Part shown: positions 34,914 to 43,763 of the stretch, piece by piece | Numbering within the stretch: the first letter of the stretch is position 1 | How the letters are laid out: each line of letters begins with the position of its first letter | Assembly: GCA_016929495.1 (NCBI GenBank) | Contig: JAFGIS010000449.1 | Location: 1 to 64,000, forward strand | Source of the DNA: Polyangiaceae bacterium | GTDB lineage: Bacteria > Myxococcota_A > Polyangia > Polyangiales > Polyangiaceae | Direction of reading: 5' to 3' | Length of the DNA: 64,000 nt | Translations under genes and position numbers: made by a program | Notes under the pieces: model-generated | What the model saw: the letters and a program-made list of their open reading frames with translations, nothing else | Told to the model about the DNA's origin: nothing | Database searches by the model: none

Positions 34914-37040
34914 GTGGCCAAGGCTCCATTCTTTGCCGATCTTCTGGATGCCGAGCTCGGCTGGGACCGCAGCCGGCCCAATCGTGCGATGCGGCGAGCA
35001 TGGGGACTGCGCCGCGAGCCGGCCCGGACCTTCGAGGTCAGGCCCGCCAACAAGGGCGCCAGCAAGGGTCGGCAGCCCACGACCGCGCGATCGGGCTCGA
35101 AGCCACCCAAGGCAGCGAACCACAGAACGTCCGCGCATCCGGAGCGTGTCAAGGGGCCATCCCCCGCAAAGGAGGAGCCGGGCCAGTCGCGCATCCCGTC
35201 AGCCAAGCCCGATCTCACGCCGCAAGGGGCGTCTCTCGTGGCGAGCCTGCCGCCTGCTCCAGCTCTGTGCACGCCGGAGCCTGTTTTCGAGTGGTCCGCG
35301 TCACCGCTCGACGTCGGCGTCCTCGACGCGCAAGGGTCTGTTCGCGGTGCCGCACTCGCCCTGAGCGCAGCCGAGCTCCGATCGATGACGCGATTCGACG
35401 AGCTGTTGTGCCTGCCGACCGTCAGCGGTGTGGTGCCCTACGACTACCAGATCGATACCGTACGGCGGGTGCTGCGCTCTCTGGGGGGTCGCGCGCTCTT
35501 GGCTGACGAGGTCGGGCTCGGCAAGACCGTCGAGGCACTGCTGGTCTTGGCTGAGTATCGTCTTCGCCGCCAGGTGCGAAAGACCCTGATTCTGGTGCCG
35601 CCCGCGCTCATCGAGCACTGGCAGAGCGAACTCTCTTCCAAGGCCGGCATCGTCGCCCGCACCTCCTCGGGGCCCGAACTCGCGCGGGATGCCGATGCGT
35701 TCTGGGGTGACGACGGAGTGGTGATCGCGTCGCTCGCCCTGGCGAGAGGGTCCGCCCATCTGCCCAGGGTGACCGCCACCGAGTGGGATCTGGTGATCGT
35801 GGACGAGGCACATCACCTGAAGAATCGTGCCACCGCCGGCTATCGGCTGGTCAATGGTCTGAGCACGCGCTTTCTGCTCCTGCTCACGGCGACGCCCATC
35901 GAAACCGAGCTCGAAGAGATCTATAGCCTGGTCACGTTGCTTCGCCCCGGGCAGTTCGCGACGCCAGGCGCATTCCGCAAGCAGTTCGTCAACGGCGCTG
36001 ACCCGACTTCGCCTCGGAACCGACAGCAGCTCAAGAGTCTGCTGTCCGAGGTCATGGTCCGCAACACGCGCGCAGGCTCCGGGCTTTCGCTGCCGCCTCG
36101 GTTCGTGACCACCGTCACGCTCGATCCCACACCCGGAGAGGCCGCTTTCTACCAGGCCGTGGTGGCGCTGCTTCGTGACTTCGCCAGCCAACAGGGCTCG
36201 CGGCTGGTCGCGTCCACGCTGTTGCTGCAGGCCGGGTCCAGTTTGCAGGCCGCGCTCGGCACGCTCGACACCGTGCTCAGCGGCGAGAAGCACAGCCCGG
36301 AGTTCCGTGCGGCCTGCGCCCGTGTGGCAGAGTTCGGGGCTGGCGAGTGCCAGCGGCTGCGCTCGCCGCCTCGTCCGGGCTCCTCCCCGGTCGCCGGAGG
36401 GCTCGGCAAGGTCAGCGCGCTGCTCGAGATCTTGAAAGCGCACCAGCAGCAAGCCCTGGTGTTCACCCGCTACCGGAGGAGCCTACAGTGGCTGGGCAAC
36501 AAGCTCAGCGCGGCCGGAGTTCATCACGTGATGTTCCACGGTGGGCTCGGCGCCACTGCGAAACAGTCGGCGCTCGAGCAATTCCGCGCTGGCGCGCCCG
36601 TGCTGCTGGCCACCGAAGTGGGGGGCGAAGGGCAGAACCTCCAGTTCTGTTCGTTGCTCGTGAACTTCGACCTGCCGTGGAATCCGATGCTGATCGAGCA
36701 GAGGATTGGCCGCTTGCACCGCATGGGGCAGGAGCACGAGGTTCGCGTGTATAACCTCGCAGCTCGCGGTACGGCCGAGGAGCGCGTGCTCGACGTGCTC
36801 GACCGGCGGTTGCACCTGTTCGAGCTCGTGGTGGGGGAGATGGACATGGTGCTGGGCAACCTGGCCGACGAACGCGACCTCGAGGACCGCATCCTCGACC
36901 TGTATGCTCGGAGCGCCAGCGACTGCGAGCTCGATTCTGGGTTCGACCGTATCGCGGAGGAGCTCGCCCGCGCGAGGCAACTCTACGACCGCACGCGAGC
37001 GTTCGATGCCGCCCTGTTCCGGGAGGACTATGCCTCTTGA
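34914..37040 (+). CDS. SNF2-family (RapA-like) DEAH helicase
   Basis: 708 aa from GTG 34914, with GGAGG 8 nt before. A positively charged, disordered N-terminus spans ~110 residues. The motor follows: I, LADEVGLGKTVEALL; Ia, LILVPPALIEHWQ; II, VDEAHHLKN; III, LLTATPIE; V, LATEVGGEGQNLQF; VI, QRIGRLHRMGQ. This is the RapA/HepA-like branch of SNF2 helicases, translocases that remodel protein-nucleic acid complexes such as RNA polymerase. The end (LADERDLEDRILDLYARS) also fits that branch. The next gene overlaps its last 11 bp, so the pair is probably one unit. Similar helicases occur in housekeeping and in defence islands; which applies here is open. Confidence 0.85.
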   Translation: MAKAPFFADLLDAELGWDRSRPNRAMRRAWGLRREPARTFEVRPANKGASKGRQPTTARSGSKPPKAANHRTSAHPERVKGPSPAKEEPGQSRIPSAKPDLTPQGASLVASLPPAPALCTPEPVFEWSASPLDVGVLDAQGSVRGAALALSAAELRSMTRFDELLCLPTVSGVVPYDYQIDTVRRVLRSLGGRALLADEVGLGKTVEALLVLAEYRLRRQVRKTLILVPPALIEHWQSELSSKAGIVARTSSGPELARDADAFWGDDGVVIASLALARGSAHLPRVTATEWDLVIVDEAHHLKNRATAGYRLVNGLSTRFLLLLTATPIETELEEIYSLVTLLRPGQFATPGAFRKQFVNGADPTSPRNRQQLKSLLSEVMVRNTRAGSGLSLPPRFVTTVTLDPTPGEAAFYQAVVALLRDFASQQGSRLVASTLLLQAGSSLQAALGTLDTVLSGEKHSPEFRAACARVAEFGAGECQRLRSPPRPGSSPVAGGLGKVSALLEILKAHQQQALVFTRYRRSLQWLGNKLSAAGVHHVMFHGGLGATAKQSALEQFRAGAPVLLATEVGGEGQNLQFCSLLVNFDLPWNPMLIEQRIGRLHRMGQEHEVRVYNLAARGTAEERVLDVLDRRLHLFELVVGEMDMVLGNLADERDLEDRILDLYARSASDCELDSGFDRIAEELARARQLYDRTRAFDAALFREDYAS

Positions 37041-38148
37041 GCTGGGGGCCGCCTCAGGTACCCGGGAGCTGCCGGTGCATCCGACCAGCGATCCGCTCGG
37101 GTTCACGCTCGCCATGCTGACCGCGCGCGGCGCGCTGGTCGAGCCGGGCACCCCTACCGCCATGGCGGTGCTTCCACCCGAGCTCGCTTCCGACCTCGGG
37201 TTGCCGGAAGACTGCACGCTGGGCCTCGATGGGTCCGAGACCGTCGTACCCTGCGGGCTGGGTTCGTCGCTGCTCGAACGGCTCGTGGAGCAGGCGTGCG
37301 CGGGGCTGGCCGTGGCTCACACGGCCCTCGAACTCGAGCCCCCTCGTCCAGGGCGCGCGCTCTCGCTCGGAGAGGCGTTCGTGGTCCGCAATGGCGTGAC
37401 CGACCTCGTCGAGTGTCTGCCCGGCAGCGCGGACTACCTCCTGTTGGCGGCGAGCTGGGTCGCCGAGGCCGATGATCAATTCGAGGGGCTGGCTTTCGGG
37501 GCCGTCTGCGCAGTGGACGGCGGTCAGCCCGACCCCGAGCTCGAAGGGGCTCTGGTATCCGCGCTGCGGACAGCCGGCGGGCCCGGGCGCGCCGCAGCCG
37601 TGGCGGCGGGCGCCTCCACGGGCGAAGCCGTCAGTGCTCGCACCTTCGAGCGCCTGTGCGGTCTGGTCGCCGGGCGCGCCCGGGGGTCTGTGGAGCCGCT
37701 CGGCACCGGTGTGGCGCGACGCCACGCACGCGAGCACGCGCGGATCGCCGAGTACTTCGAGGCCATGATCGCCGAGCTCGCGGGACGCAGGCGCAGGCTC
37801 GACCCCGAGACCCTCGCATCGCGCATGATGGCCGTCGTTGCCGATCGCGACGGCAAGCTCCGCGATCTGCGCCAACGCTTTGCGCTCAAGGTTCGTTTGA
37901 GCCCGGTGGCTCTTGCGAAGATCAGGGTGCCCTGTATCACCGCCAAGGTGCGCGTGCGTCGCCGACAGCTCGAACGCGTGGTCGTGCTCCGCCTTCCCGC
38001 GCTCGCGCACCATTTCGACCGGCTCGCCTGCGACGCGTGCGAGGGTTTCACCGAGCGCCCGGCGGTCTGCGACCAGCGCGTGCACCTGCTCTGTGAGCGA
38101 TGTGCTCCTGAAGCGCGGGGGCGGCTGTGTTGCCCTGCTTGCGGATAG
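37030..38148 (+). CDS. zinc-ribbon protein coupled to the SNF2 helicase
   Basis: 372 aa from ATG 37030, inside the last codons of the helicase gene with GGAGG just upstream. Residues ~1-200 are acidic and poorly characteristic. Residues ~200-320 look helical, with a coiled-coil feel around HAREHARIAEYFEAMIAELA. The end is a cysteine cluster CDAC...CDQRVHLLCERC...CCPACG, a double zinc-ribbon or RING-like shape. I recognise no named family. The overlap with a RapA-like helicase suggests a DNA/RNA or protein-binding partner that steers the motor (inference). It converges with the reverse-transcriptase gene: its stop is directly at the point where RT similarity ends. Confidence 0.75.
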   Translation: MPLELGAASGTRELPVHPTSDPLGFTLAMLTARGALVEPGTPTAMAVLPPELASDLGLPEDCTLGLDGSETVVPCGLGSSLLERLVEQACAGLAVAHTALELEPPRPGRALSLGEAFVVRNGVTDLVECLPGSADYLLLAASWVAEADDQFEGLAFGAVCAVDGGQPDPELEGALVSALRTAGGPGRAAAVAAGASTGEAVSARTFERLCGLVAGRARGSVEPLGTGVARRHAREHARIAEYFEAMIAELAGRRRRLDPETLASRMMAVVADRDGKLRDLRQRFALKVRLSPVALAKIRVPCITAKVRVRRRQLERVVVLRLPALAHHFDRLACDACEGFTERPAVCDQRVHLLCERCAPEARGRLCCPACG

Positions 38149-39015
38149 CTCGATTCGAAGAGGGTGCGCCAGGAGCACGCTCCAGACCCAGAATCGGCGC
38201 ACCAGCCGCGATTTTGTCGGGTGAAGCCGCAGCCGCAGCCGCGCGCAACGCTCCTGGACCGCAGCCCACGCGTCGACGAGCCGCGAGCGATCGTGTGAAA
38301 AAACGAGCAGATCGTCCGAATAGCGCACGAAGCTGCCCAGACCCAGGTGACTGGCGAGCAGATGATCCACAGGCGTCAGCATCGCGTTGGCCCACACCTG
38401 CGAGGTCAGATTCCCGATCGGAAGGCCATGCGGCCTCGTCAGCGGCTCGAACAGAGTATCGCCCGGAAAATGAAAGGCCACGCGCTCCACTCGCGTCTCG
38501 GCAGCGAGAACGCGCCGCACCAGCCACGCGAGCTCACCGGGACAGCGCGGCAACAACAGCTCTAGCAACCGTTCGTGGTCGATGCTCGGGAAGAACTTCC
38601 TGATATCGAGCCTGAGCAGCCATTCGTGCCTGAGAAAGAGCTCTACGGCCCGTCTGAGCGCTCGGTGGCTGCCCTTGCCCACGCGGCACGCGTAGGACTG
38701 CGGAACGAACCAGCGCTCGAGCGCCGGCAGCATCGCCTCGATCAAGGCATGCTGCACCACCCGGTCTCGAAAAGGCAGCGCGGTGATCGGCCTCGGCTTG
38801 GGCTCGTGGATCTGAAAGCAGCGCGCTCGGCCCGGCCAGTAGCTGCGGCGCGCCAGCGCCTCGCTCAGCGCTGCCAACGGTACGGCCGGATCGAGCATGA
38901 AACGCGCCACCTCGGGCCGTCGGCGCTTGCCCCGCGCCGCGCGCTCGGCCATGCCGAAGAGGCTCGGGAGCCCTGCGGGGAGCAAGTCGAGAGCCGGCGC
39001 GCGCGAGAGGCTCAA
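38149..39015 (-). CDS. reverse transcriptase of the diversity-generating-retroelement type, C-terminally incomplete
   Basis: RT similarity starts near the TTG at 39015 (ATG of AERAARGKR is a shorter option). Landmarks: IHEPKPRPITALPFRDRVVQ, SYACRVGKGSHRAL, LRLDIRKFFPSIDH, LPIGNLTSQVWANAM and FVRYSDDLLVFSHD, with the YSDD catalytic pair. IGNLTSQ in place of the intron-type QG...SP is the DGR-clade mark. Similarity stops near LHPTKSRLVRRFW. The thumb region (some 60-80 residues in relatives) is absent. No stop codon is met here: the frame stays open down to 37054 antisense to the zinc-ribbon gene. So the 3' end is lost by deletion, or a run-on protein of up to 653 aa is made. No template/variable repeat pair was seen. 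Confidence 0.72.
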
Positions 39016-39065
39016 GGCGGGTCGCGTCTTGTCCAGATGCCCAACGTTCCGGGCACTAGATCGGC

Positions 39066-40040
39066 TCACGCCGCCCGCAACAGCGAACTGCGGTTGAACA
39101 AGACCCGAAGAGGATCCTTTTCGCGAGATGCCACCACCCACGCGCCCAGCCCGGCGCGGAACAAGATGTCCATACGTGGCTTCTTCCCTGCAAGAAGCTC
39201 GCGGATCACTAGCCGGAAGGCGTGGAACCAGGCGCGGTCCGAAGGATACAGAGGTGGGAAGCTCATGCCCAGGGTGGCCGCATCCAAGGCCCGCTCCAGC
39301 CAGACCCGCTCGCCGCGTTCGAGGCCCCACCGGGTCGCTCCTGCCGCGAAACCAAAGCAGAGGTCCGCATTGCCGTCTGCGAGGATATCTCTGTAGGCAA
39401 CCTCGAGCACAGCGCTCGCCTGCTCGGGGTCTGCCTGCGTGACCAAGTCGAGCTCTGCCTGCCGGATGGCAGTATCCTCGGGGTCGAGCCTTCTTGCTCG
39501 TTGGATCGCGTCCCAGCACGCTCTGACATTCCCGTTGGTACGCTGGACCGATGCCAGGCTACTCCAGAATCTAGGATCTCCAGGAAATGCGCTGAGCAGA
39601 ATACCGAGCTCTCGAGCTTGCTCTGGAGCCTTGCCCCGCTCCATTGCCGACGCCGTCTTGGGTGTGTGTTTCAGGACTCGTTGATACGACCGGAGAAAGG
39701 AGCCGAACTTGCCGTCCAGGCGAGCACGGATCGCGCGAGCCTCTGTTTCGGGCAATGGCTCGCTGGCTTCGAGCACGCGACCCCATGCCCACTCGAGCAC
39801 CGCCGACGGATCCAAGGCGTCGATCAGGCACCCACAGACTTCGACCGCGGAACGAAGACGGTCCTCGGGCGTTGGGGCCTCCGTCGCCTCCAGCGCTCGG
39901 CGTTCCGCACGAGCGGCCGCGTGGAAGAGCACGCTGGCCTCGAACAGGGCTTCGGTTCCTCCTTCGGCAAGGCGCGCCGCCGCCGCCACCTTGAAGTGCC
40001 CGCTTTCGACCAGGATGAGGCGGCGGGTATCCGGGATCAT
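39066..40040 (-). CDS. TPR-like helical protein (324 aa), unknown function
   Basis: ATG 40040 overlaps the stop of the 89-aa gene as ATGA, so coupled translation is expected; longer frame starts are unlikely. The protein is helical throughout, with TPR/SEL-like signatures in the second half: DPRFWSSLASVQRTNGNVRA and then DAIQRARRLDPEDTAIRQAE. There is no signal peptide or membrane segment. It precedes the reverse transcriptase by 51 bp. It might scaffold the RT complex or act as a helical sensor, but no family was recognised. Confidence 0.68.
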   Translation of the reverse strand: MIPDTRRLILVESGHFKVAAAARLAEGGTEALFEASVLFHAAARAERRALEATEAPTPEDRLRSAVEVCGCLIDALDPSAVLEWAWGRVLEASEPLPETEARAIRARLDGKFGSFLRSYQRVLKHTPKTASAMERGKAPEQARELGILLSAFPGDPRFWSSLASVQRTNGNVRACWDAIQRARRLDPEDTAIRQAELDLVTQADPEQASAVLEVAYRDILADGNADLCFGFAAGATRWGLERGERVWLERALDAATLGMSFPPLYPSDRAWFHAFRLVIRELLAGKKPRMDILFRAGLGAWVVASREKDPLRVLFNRSSLLRAA

Positions 40041-40306
40041 GGTTCGACCTGTGCCCACAGCGAAACGGCGGGCGTCGCGCACCAGAGCGACACGTAAGCC
40101 TCCACCAGGTCCGGTCGTGCCGCAAGGTCTTGCCTCTTGCCCGTAGCCCCCGGACGACCTTCCAGGATCAGCCTCAGGGCGTGAAGGCCACCTTTGGAGC
40201 GCCCGGCGACCTCCACCCCTCTGACCGCCCCGGGCGTGTCGTCCAGAAGGATGTCCGGTGCGACCCAGCGGCTCCAGCCGACCGCGCGGCGGCCGGGCAA
40301 CAGCAC
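40037..40306 (-). CDS. small protein (89 aa) coupled to the TPR-like gene
   Basis: GTG at 40306 starts LLPGRRAVGWSRWVAPDILL and runs to LWAQVEP, with its TGA inside the next start codon (ATGA). Coding style is good: RPGATGKRQDLAARPDLVEA is a plausible helix-turn. I cannot name it, and it could be the C-terminal remainder of a longer protein whose 5' part was replaced when the nucleotidyltransferase gene arrived 44 bp upstream. It is too short for most automatic callers, but the ATGA junction argues it is translated. Confidence 0.55.
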   Translation of the reverse strand: MLLPGRRAVGWSRWVAPDILLDDTPGAVRGVEVAGRSKGGLHALRLILEGRPGATGKRQDLAARPDLVEAYVSLWCATPAVSLWAQVEP

Positions 40307-40349
40307 GCTCGTCGCGCACAGCGCCAGAGCCGCACCCTGACGCCGGTGG

Positions 40350-40958
40350 TCAGCCCGGCGGTTTGTCCGGAACTGCGCCGCCGTAGCCAGCAAGAGCAAG
40401 CATCTGGGACTTGCGCCATTCATCGCGAACCTCGAGGCGGTCGACCCATTGCTCGACATACGCCACATCCAGATGCTCGCCCTGGATTCGGACGATGCTC
40501 GCCGCGTCTTCGAGCTGCCTTTCAGAACGGCCTTGCTTGGCCCACTCCAGCTTGGCGAGCACGACGTCCTCGGCCGAGGCAAGGTAGATGCCCACTCCGC
40601 CGACATCCCGGCGGGTCCTCCGTTCGAACTCCGTGACACTGAAGGCTCGCGCTTTGCGGCAGATGAGATCAATCTTCCACCCTGACGCAAAGTCCACGAC
40701 ATTGAAGAGCGACTCTCGACCGTACGCGTCGAGCGCTGCCTCTCGGCTGACGTAGTACTTGTCGTCGGGCAGAAGACGCAACAACCGGTTCAGCGTGCCG
40801 AGCGTCGGCGAGATCACGATGTCGATAGCCTGCGTCGCCCGAGGCGCGCCGTGGAAACCACTGGCGAACGAGCCCGTCAGCATGTACGGGACGCCCGCCG
40901 CTTCGAGCAGCGAGGCAAACCTATGGACGACGCCCTCGGGGGACTCTGCGGAAGCCAT
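40350..40958 (-). CDS. nucleotidyltransferase-like protein (AbiEii-type fold), possibly inactive
   Basis: 202 aa. The N-terminal GSFASGFHGAPRATQAIDIVI is the polymerase-beta/MNT nucleotidyltransferase start (GS...D-x-D). The usual first Asp before I-D is Ala here, leaving one metal ligand. Later parts (YLASAEDVVLAKLEWAKQGR, then QLEDAASIVRIQGEHLD) match the family of small NTases found with short partners in toxin-antitoxin-like pairs. A 76-aa gene overlaps its start by 38 bp. AbiEii-type enzymes modify tRNA or proteins with NTPs. With the lost Asp it may be weak or a pseudo-enzyme. It lies upstream of the 89-aa, TPR-like and RT genes on the same strand. Confidence 0.75.
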   Translation of the reverse strand: MASAESPEGVVHRFASLLEAAGVPYMLTGSFASGFHGAPRATQAIDIVISPTLGTLNRLLRLLPDDKYYVSREAALDAYGRESLFNVVDFASGWKIDLICRKARAFSVTEFERRTRRDVGGVGIYLASAEDVVLAKLEWAKQGRSERQLEDAASIVRIQGEHLDVAYVEQWVDRLEVRDEWRKSQMLALAGYGGAVPDKPPG

Positions 40959-41151
40959 AGAGCTCCATCAGCAGTTGGTCCAGCACACCGCGTTCGTCGA
41001 GCTCAGGGTGCGCTCTGCGGATCCTGGTGAGCGCGAGCTCTCTCAGACTCTGACTCATCAGGCATGCCGTTCGGAATCGCTCTTCACCACCCAACCGGCG
41101 TTGAGCCTCGGTCTGAGCCCGCATGGCCTCTGGAGACGTATCGAGCGGCAC
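40921..41151 (-). CDS. small partner of the nucleotidyltransferase (76 aa), antitoxin-like
   Basis: The body runs EAMRAQTEAQRRLGGEERFR, LMSQSLRELALTRI and AHPELDERGVLDQLLMELYG: a short all-helical protein. It overlaps the nucleotidyltransferase start by 38 bp. Such short helical proteins ending in LLxxLYG are often found directly upstream of MNT-like transferases. It resembles the antitoxin or adaptor half of a pair, but the toxin-antitoxin behaviour is inference from context. ATG is at 41151. Confidence 0.65.
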   Translation of the reverse strand: MPLDTSPEAMRAQTEAQRRLGGEERFRTACLMSQSLRELALTRIRRAHPELDERGVLDQLLMELYGFRRVPRGRRP

Positions 41152-41561
41152 CCGTAGATGCTAGCAGAATGCCCGCGACAATCGAACGACTCGGACGAAG
41201 CTCTTTGTCCGCGGCGCTGCTGCGGGCGACAACCGCCGATTGCGTGGCTGTTTGGTGAGGCTCGTCCCTGCACCCGATTCGGACGACCGCTCGTAGCCAA
41301 GACCGGAAGGTCCCACCCAGGTCTCGTTCGTATCGAGCCTCGCGACGCGGCCCGCCGCGCAACAGGTTGCGGCGACGGGTCATCGAGCAGCCCTCCCGTT
41401 CGAGATGATCCTCGACAGCATCCGCACTCCCCAAGGCCCTCCGGCCGACGCGCAACACAAGGCAAAACGTCCCATCCAGCTACATCTGCCACGCGTCTCA
41501 TGCACTGGACGGCAGGTCTGCCGGGGGGCACTCCGTTTGGGTCTGGTGTATACACGACCTG
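41152..41561. other. intergenic stretch, no feature seen
   Basis: This gap lies between the leftward small gene and the rightward membrane-protein gene. I see no gene, repeat or clear promoter. It should hold the two divergent promoters. Confidence 0.5.
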
Positions 41562-43739
41562 GTGATCGGCGAACGTCGCTCGGGCGCCGACGACCGGGTG
41601 GCTCGACTGGCCGCGGTGGTCGGCTGCTTGCTCGCTGCCGTGGCAGTGGGAGGCGGCGCGGTGCGCGATGGGCTGTTCTTGACGATACTTCGTGCCGAAC
41701 ATCTGCCCGAGGTCATGCTGGCGAGCTCTGCGCTGTGCCTGGCGAGCGCTGGACTGGCGCTGCGCCTCGTGGCTCGCCACGGCCTCGGCAACGTGCTGTC
41801 GCTGGTCGCTGCCCTGGGCGGCGGGGCCTTTGCGGTCGAGTGCCTCCTGGTCGGGGCCTATCCGCGCGCCGTGGCGTGGGCGGTCTACCTGCACGTCGTT
41901 CTGCTCGGCTCGATCCCCTTTGTGGGATGTTCCGCGGTCTTGAACGGACTCGGCCGGGAAAACGGCCGCCGAGGCCTTTGGCTCGCCACGGCCGGCGTGG
42001 TACTCGGCAGCGCGGCTGGCGCCCTGCTCGTCGAGAGAGCCACGGCCTGGCTCGGCGCCAGGGTGGCCCTTTTGGTCTTGGCCCTCCTGTGTGCGGCGCT
42101 AGCGGCGATCACTCGACGGTTTCCGCAGCTCGGCGCTTCGGACGCGTCCGACGGATGGGGCATCTCGGAGCTACGGCGGTCGCGCTGTCTGCGCATTCTG
42201 GCGGTGCTCGGCGCGCTCGTCGGCGTCGCCTCACTCTGCGCGGACTACGTGCTCAAGCTCGAGGCTTCGCGCACGTTCGGGTCGCTCCACTCGTTGGTCG
42301 CGTTCTTCGCGCTGTTCTATGTGACAACCGTGGTCGTGGGATTCTCGATGAACGCCTGGCTGCCGCGGCCGGCCCTGGAGCGGTTCGGCATCGGTGCCAC
42401 CCTGGCCACCCTGCCCGCCGTGCTGTTGCTGGCCGGGGTTTTCGCGCTCGGCTTGACGCGCCTATGGACGTGCGCGTTGCTCAAGGGCACGCAGATCGTG
42501 CTCGATACCTCGCTTTTCCGGGCTGCACGCGAACAGCTCGTCGCCCACTTCGGACCGGAAGCGGACCGGCATGGCGGTTGGGCCGCGGGTGGCAGCCCTG
42601 TGCACGCCGGGGAGGTAGCGGCGGGGGCTCTGCTGCTCGGGTTCGTCGCGCTCGCTGCTCGCCTGCCCACCACGGTGCTCGTCGGCGTGGTCACGTTCTG
42701 TGCGGCTGTCGGCCTCTGGGCGAGCTATCGTGTGAGCCAGCGCTACGTGGCCGAGCTCCGAGCCAACTTGCGCGCGGGCAGCGTACGCATCGAGCCGCAC
42801 GAGGTCGCTGACGCAACGACTCGTGGACTGCTCGCTGAGGCGATGAGCTCGTCGGAGAGGGAACAAATGCTCGCCGAGCTCAGGCGCTTGCGCCGGTCCC
42901 GGGTGGGCGTGATGGAGCCTCCGCCCACGCCTTCGCAGCCCCCTGAGAGCCGCCACCCGGGCGACTCGGCGCTACTCGATACGCTCGGTGAGCTCACCGC
43001 GGCCGAGCCGTCCAGAGTGCTCGCCGCACTGCAGAACGGTTCCCTCGACACGCGCGCGCTGCCCCAGGTCATTGCGCTGCTCGCGAATGATCGCATGTGG
43101 GACGCGGCGGCCGGGGCGCTGCGCCGATGCGCGTCGACCGCCGCCGGCCAGCTCAGCGACGCGCTGCTCGATCCGCGTCAGCCCTTTGCCGTGCGGCGCC
43201 GCATTCCGCGGCTGCTCGGCGAGGTGAAGAGCAGCCGGGTCGTGGCTGCGCTAGTCGAAGCGCTCAACGACGAGGAGCTGGAAGTACGTCGACGCAGTGG
43301 CAGGGCACTGCACCAGATCGCGGTAGTACGTCCTGAGCTGCGTCCCGAGCCCTGGGTGGTCCACGAGGCGGCCATGCGTGAGATCGAGCTCCTGCCGCAG
43401 CCCGAGGCGCAGACGGCGGCGGATCCCTCGGCCCAACGACGAGCGCGCGCACAGCTCAGACACGTTTTGACGCTGGCCGGCCTCGGTGGGGAGCCCGAAG
43501 CGTTCGAGCTCGTAGCCCACGCGCTCGAATCCGAAGATGAGAATGCTCACGCGACGGCCGTGCAATACCTCGACAGCGTCTTGCCGGCACACCTGCGCAA
43601 GCTGATGTCGCACCTGGGCCAGACTGCGGTCGATGGCGGAGCGAGCCGCTCGCGCCAGGAGCTGCTCGAGGAGCTCTCTCGACTCGGGACCGCCTCGACC
43701 GACGTGGAGGAGAGCCTTCCGCCTCCTGCCGCCGAGTAG
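41562..43739 (+). CDS. multi-pass membrane protein (carrier-like) with HEAT-like C-terminal domain
   Basis: 725 aa from GTG 41562. About 12 hydrophobic segments lie in residues ~15-410, arranged as in MFS/ADP-ATP-translocase-like carriers, starting AVVGCLLAAVAVGGGAVRDG. A charged linker (about 410-475) leads to a helical tail of ~250 residues. The tail has HEAT/PBS-lyase-like repeats (VVAALVEALNDEELEVRRRS, and PRVLxALxxG-type helices). This layout of a carrier body plus HEAT tail is known in Npt-type families, but I cannot state the substrate. It stands alone, followed by a small lipoprotein. Confidence 0.7.
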   Translation: MIGERRSGADDRVARLAAVVGCLLAAVAVGGGAVRDGLFLTILRAEHLPEVMLASSALCLASAGLALRLVARHGLGNVLSLVAALGGGAFAVECLLVGAYPRAVAWAVYLHVVLLGSIPFVGCSAVLNGLGRENGRRGLWLATAGVVLGSAAGALLVERATAWLGARVALLVLALLCAALAAITRRFPQLGASDASDGWGISELRRSRCLRILAVLGALVGVASLCADYVLKLEASRTFGSLHSLVAFFALFYVTTVVVGFSMNAWLPRPALERFGIGATLATLPAVLLLAGVFALGLTRLWTCALLKGTQIVLDTSLFRAAREQLVAHFGPEADRHGGWAAGGSPVHAGEVAAGALLLGFVALAARLPTTVLVGVVTFCAAVGLWASYRVSQRYVAELRANLRAGSVRIEPHEVADATTRGLLAEAMSSSEREQMLAELRRLRRSRVGVMEPPPTPSQPPESRHPGDSALLDTLGELTAAEPSRVLAALQNGSLDTRALPQVIALLANDRMWDAAAGALRRCASTAAGQLSDALLDPRQPFAVRRRIPRLLGEVKSSRVVAALVEALNDEELEVRRRSGRALHQIAVVRPELRPEPWVVHEAAMREIELLPQPEAQTAADPSAQRRARAQLRHVLTLAGLGGEPEAFELVAHALESEDENAHATAVQYLDSVLPAHLRKLMSHLGQTAVDGGASRSRQELLEELSRLGTASTDVEESLPPPAAE

Positions 43740-43763
43740 CGCCCCGAGCCCGAGAAAGAGGTG

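Noticed and set aside
37054-38148. Extension of the reverse transcriptase to its first stop codon
   Set aside because: This part is antisense to the well-formed zinc-ribbon gene and does not look like an RT thumb domain; it is kept only as a note.
38149-41151. Template/variable repeat of a diversity-generating retroelement
   Set aside because: I looked for a paired repeat near the RT and saw none by eye; only a computed search could settle it.
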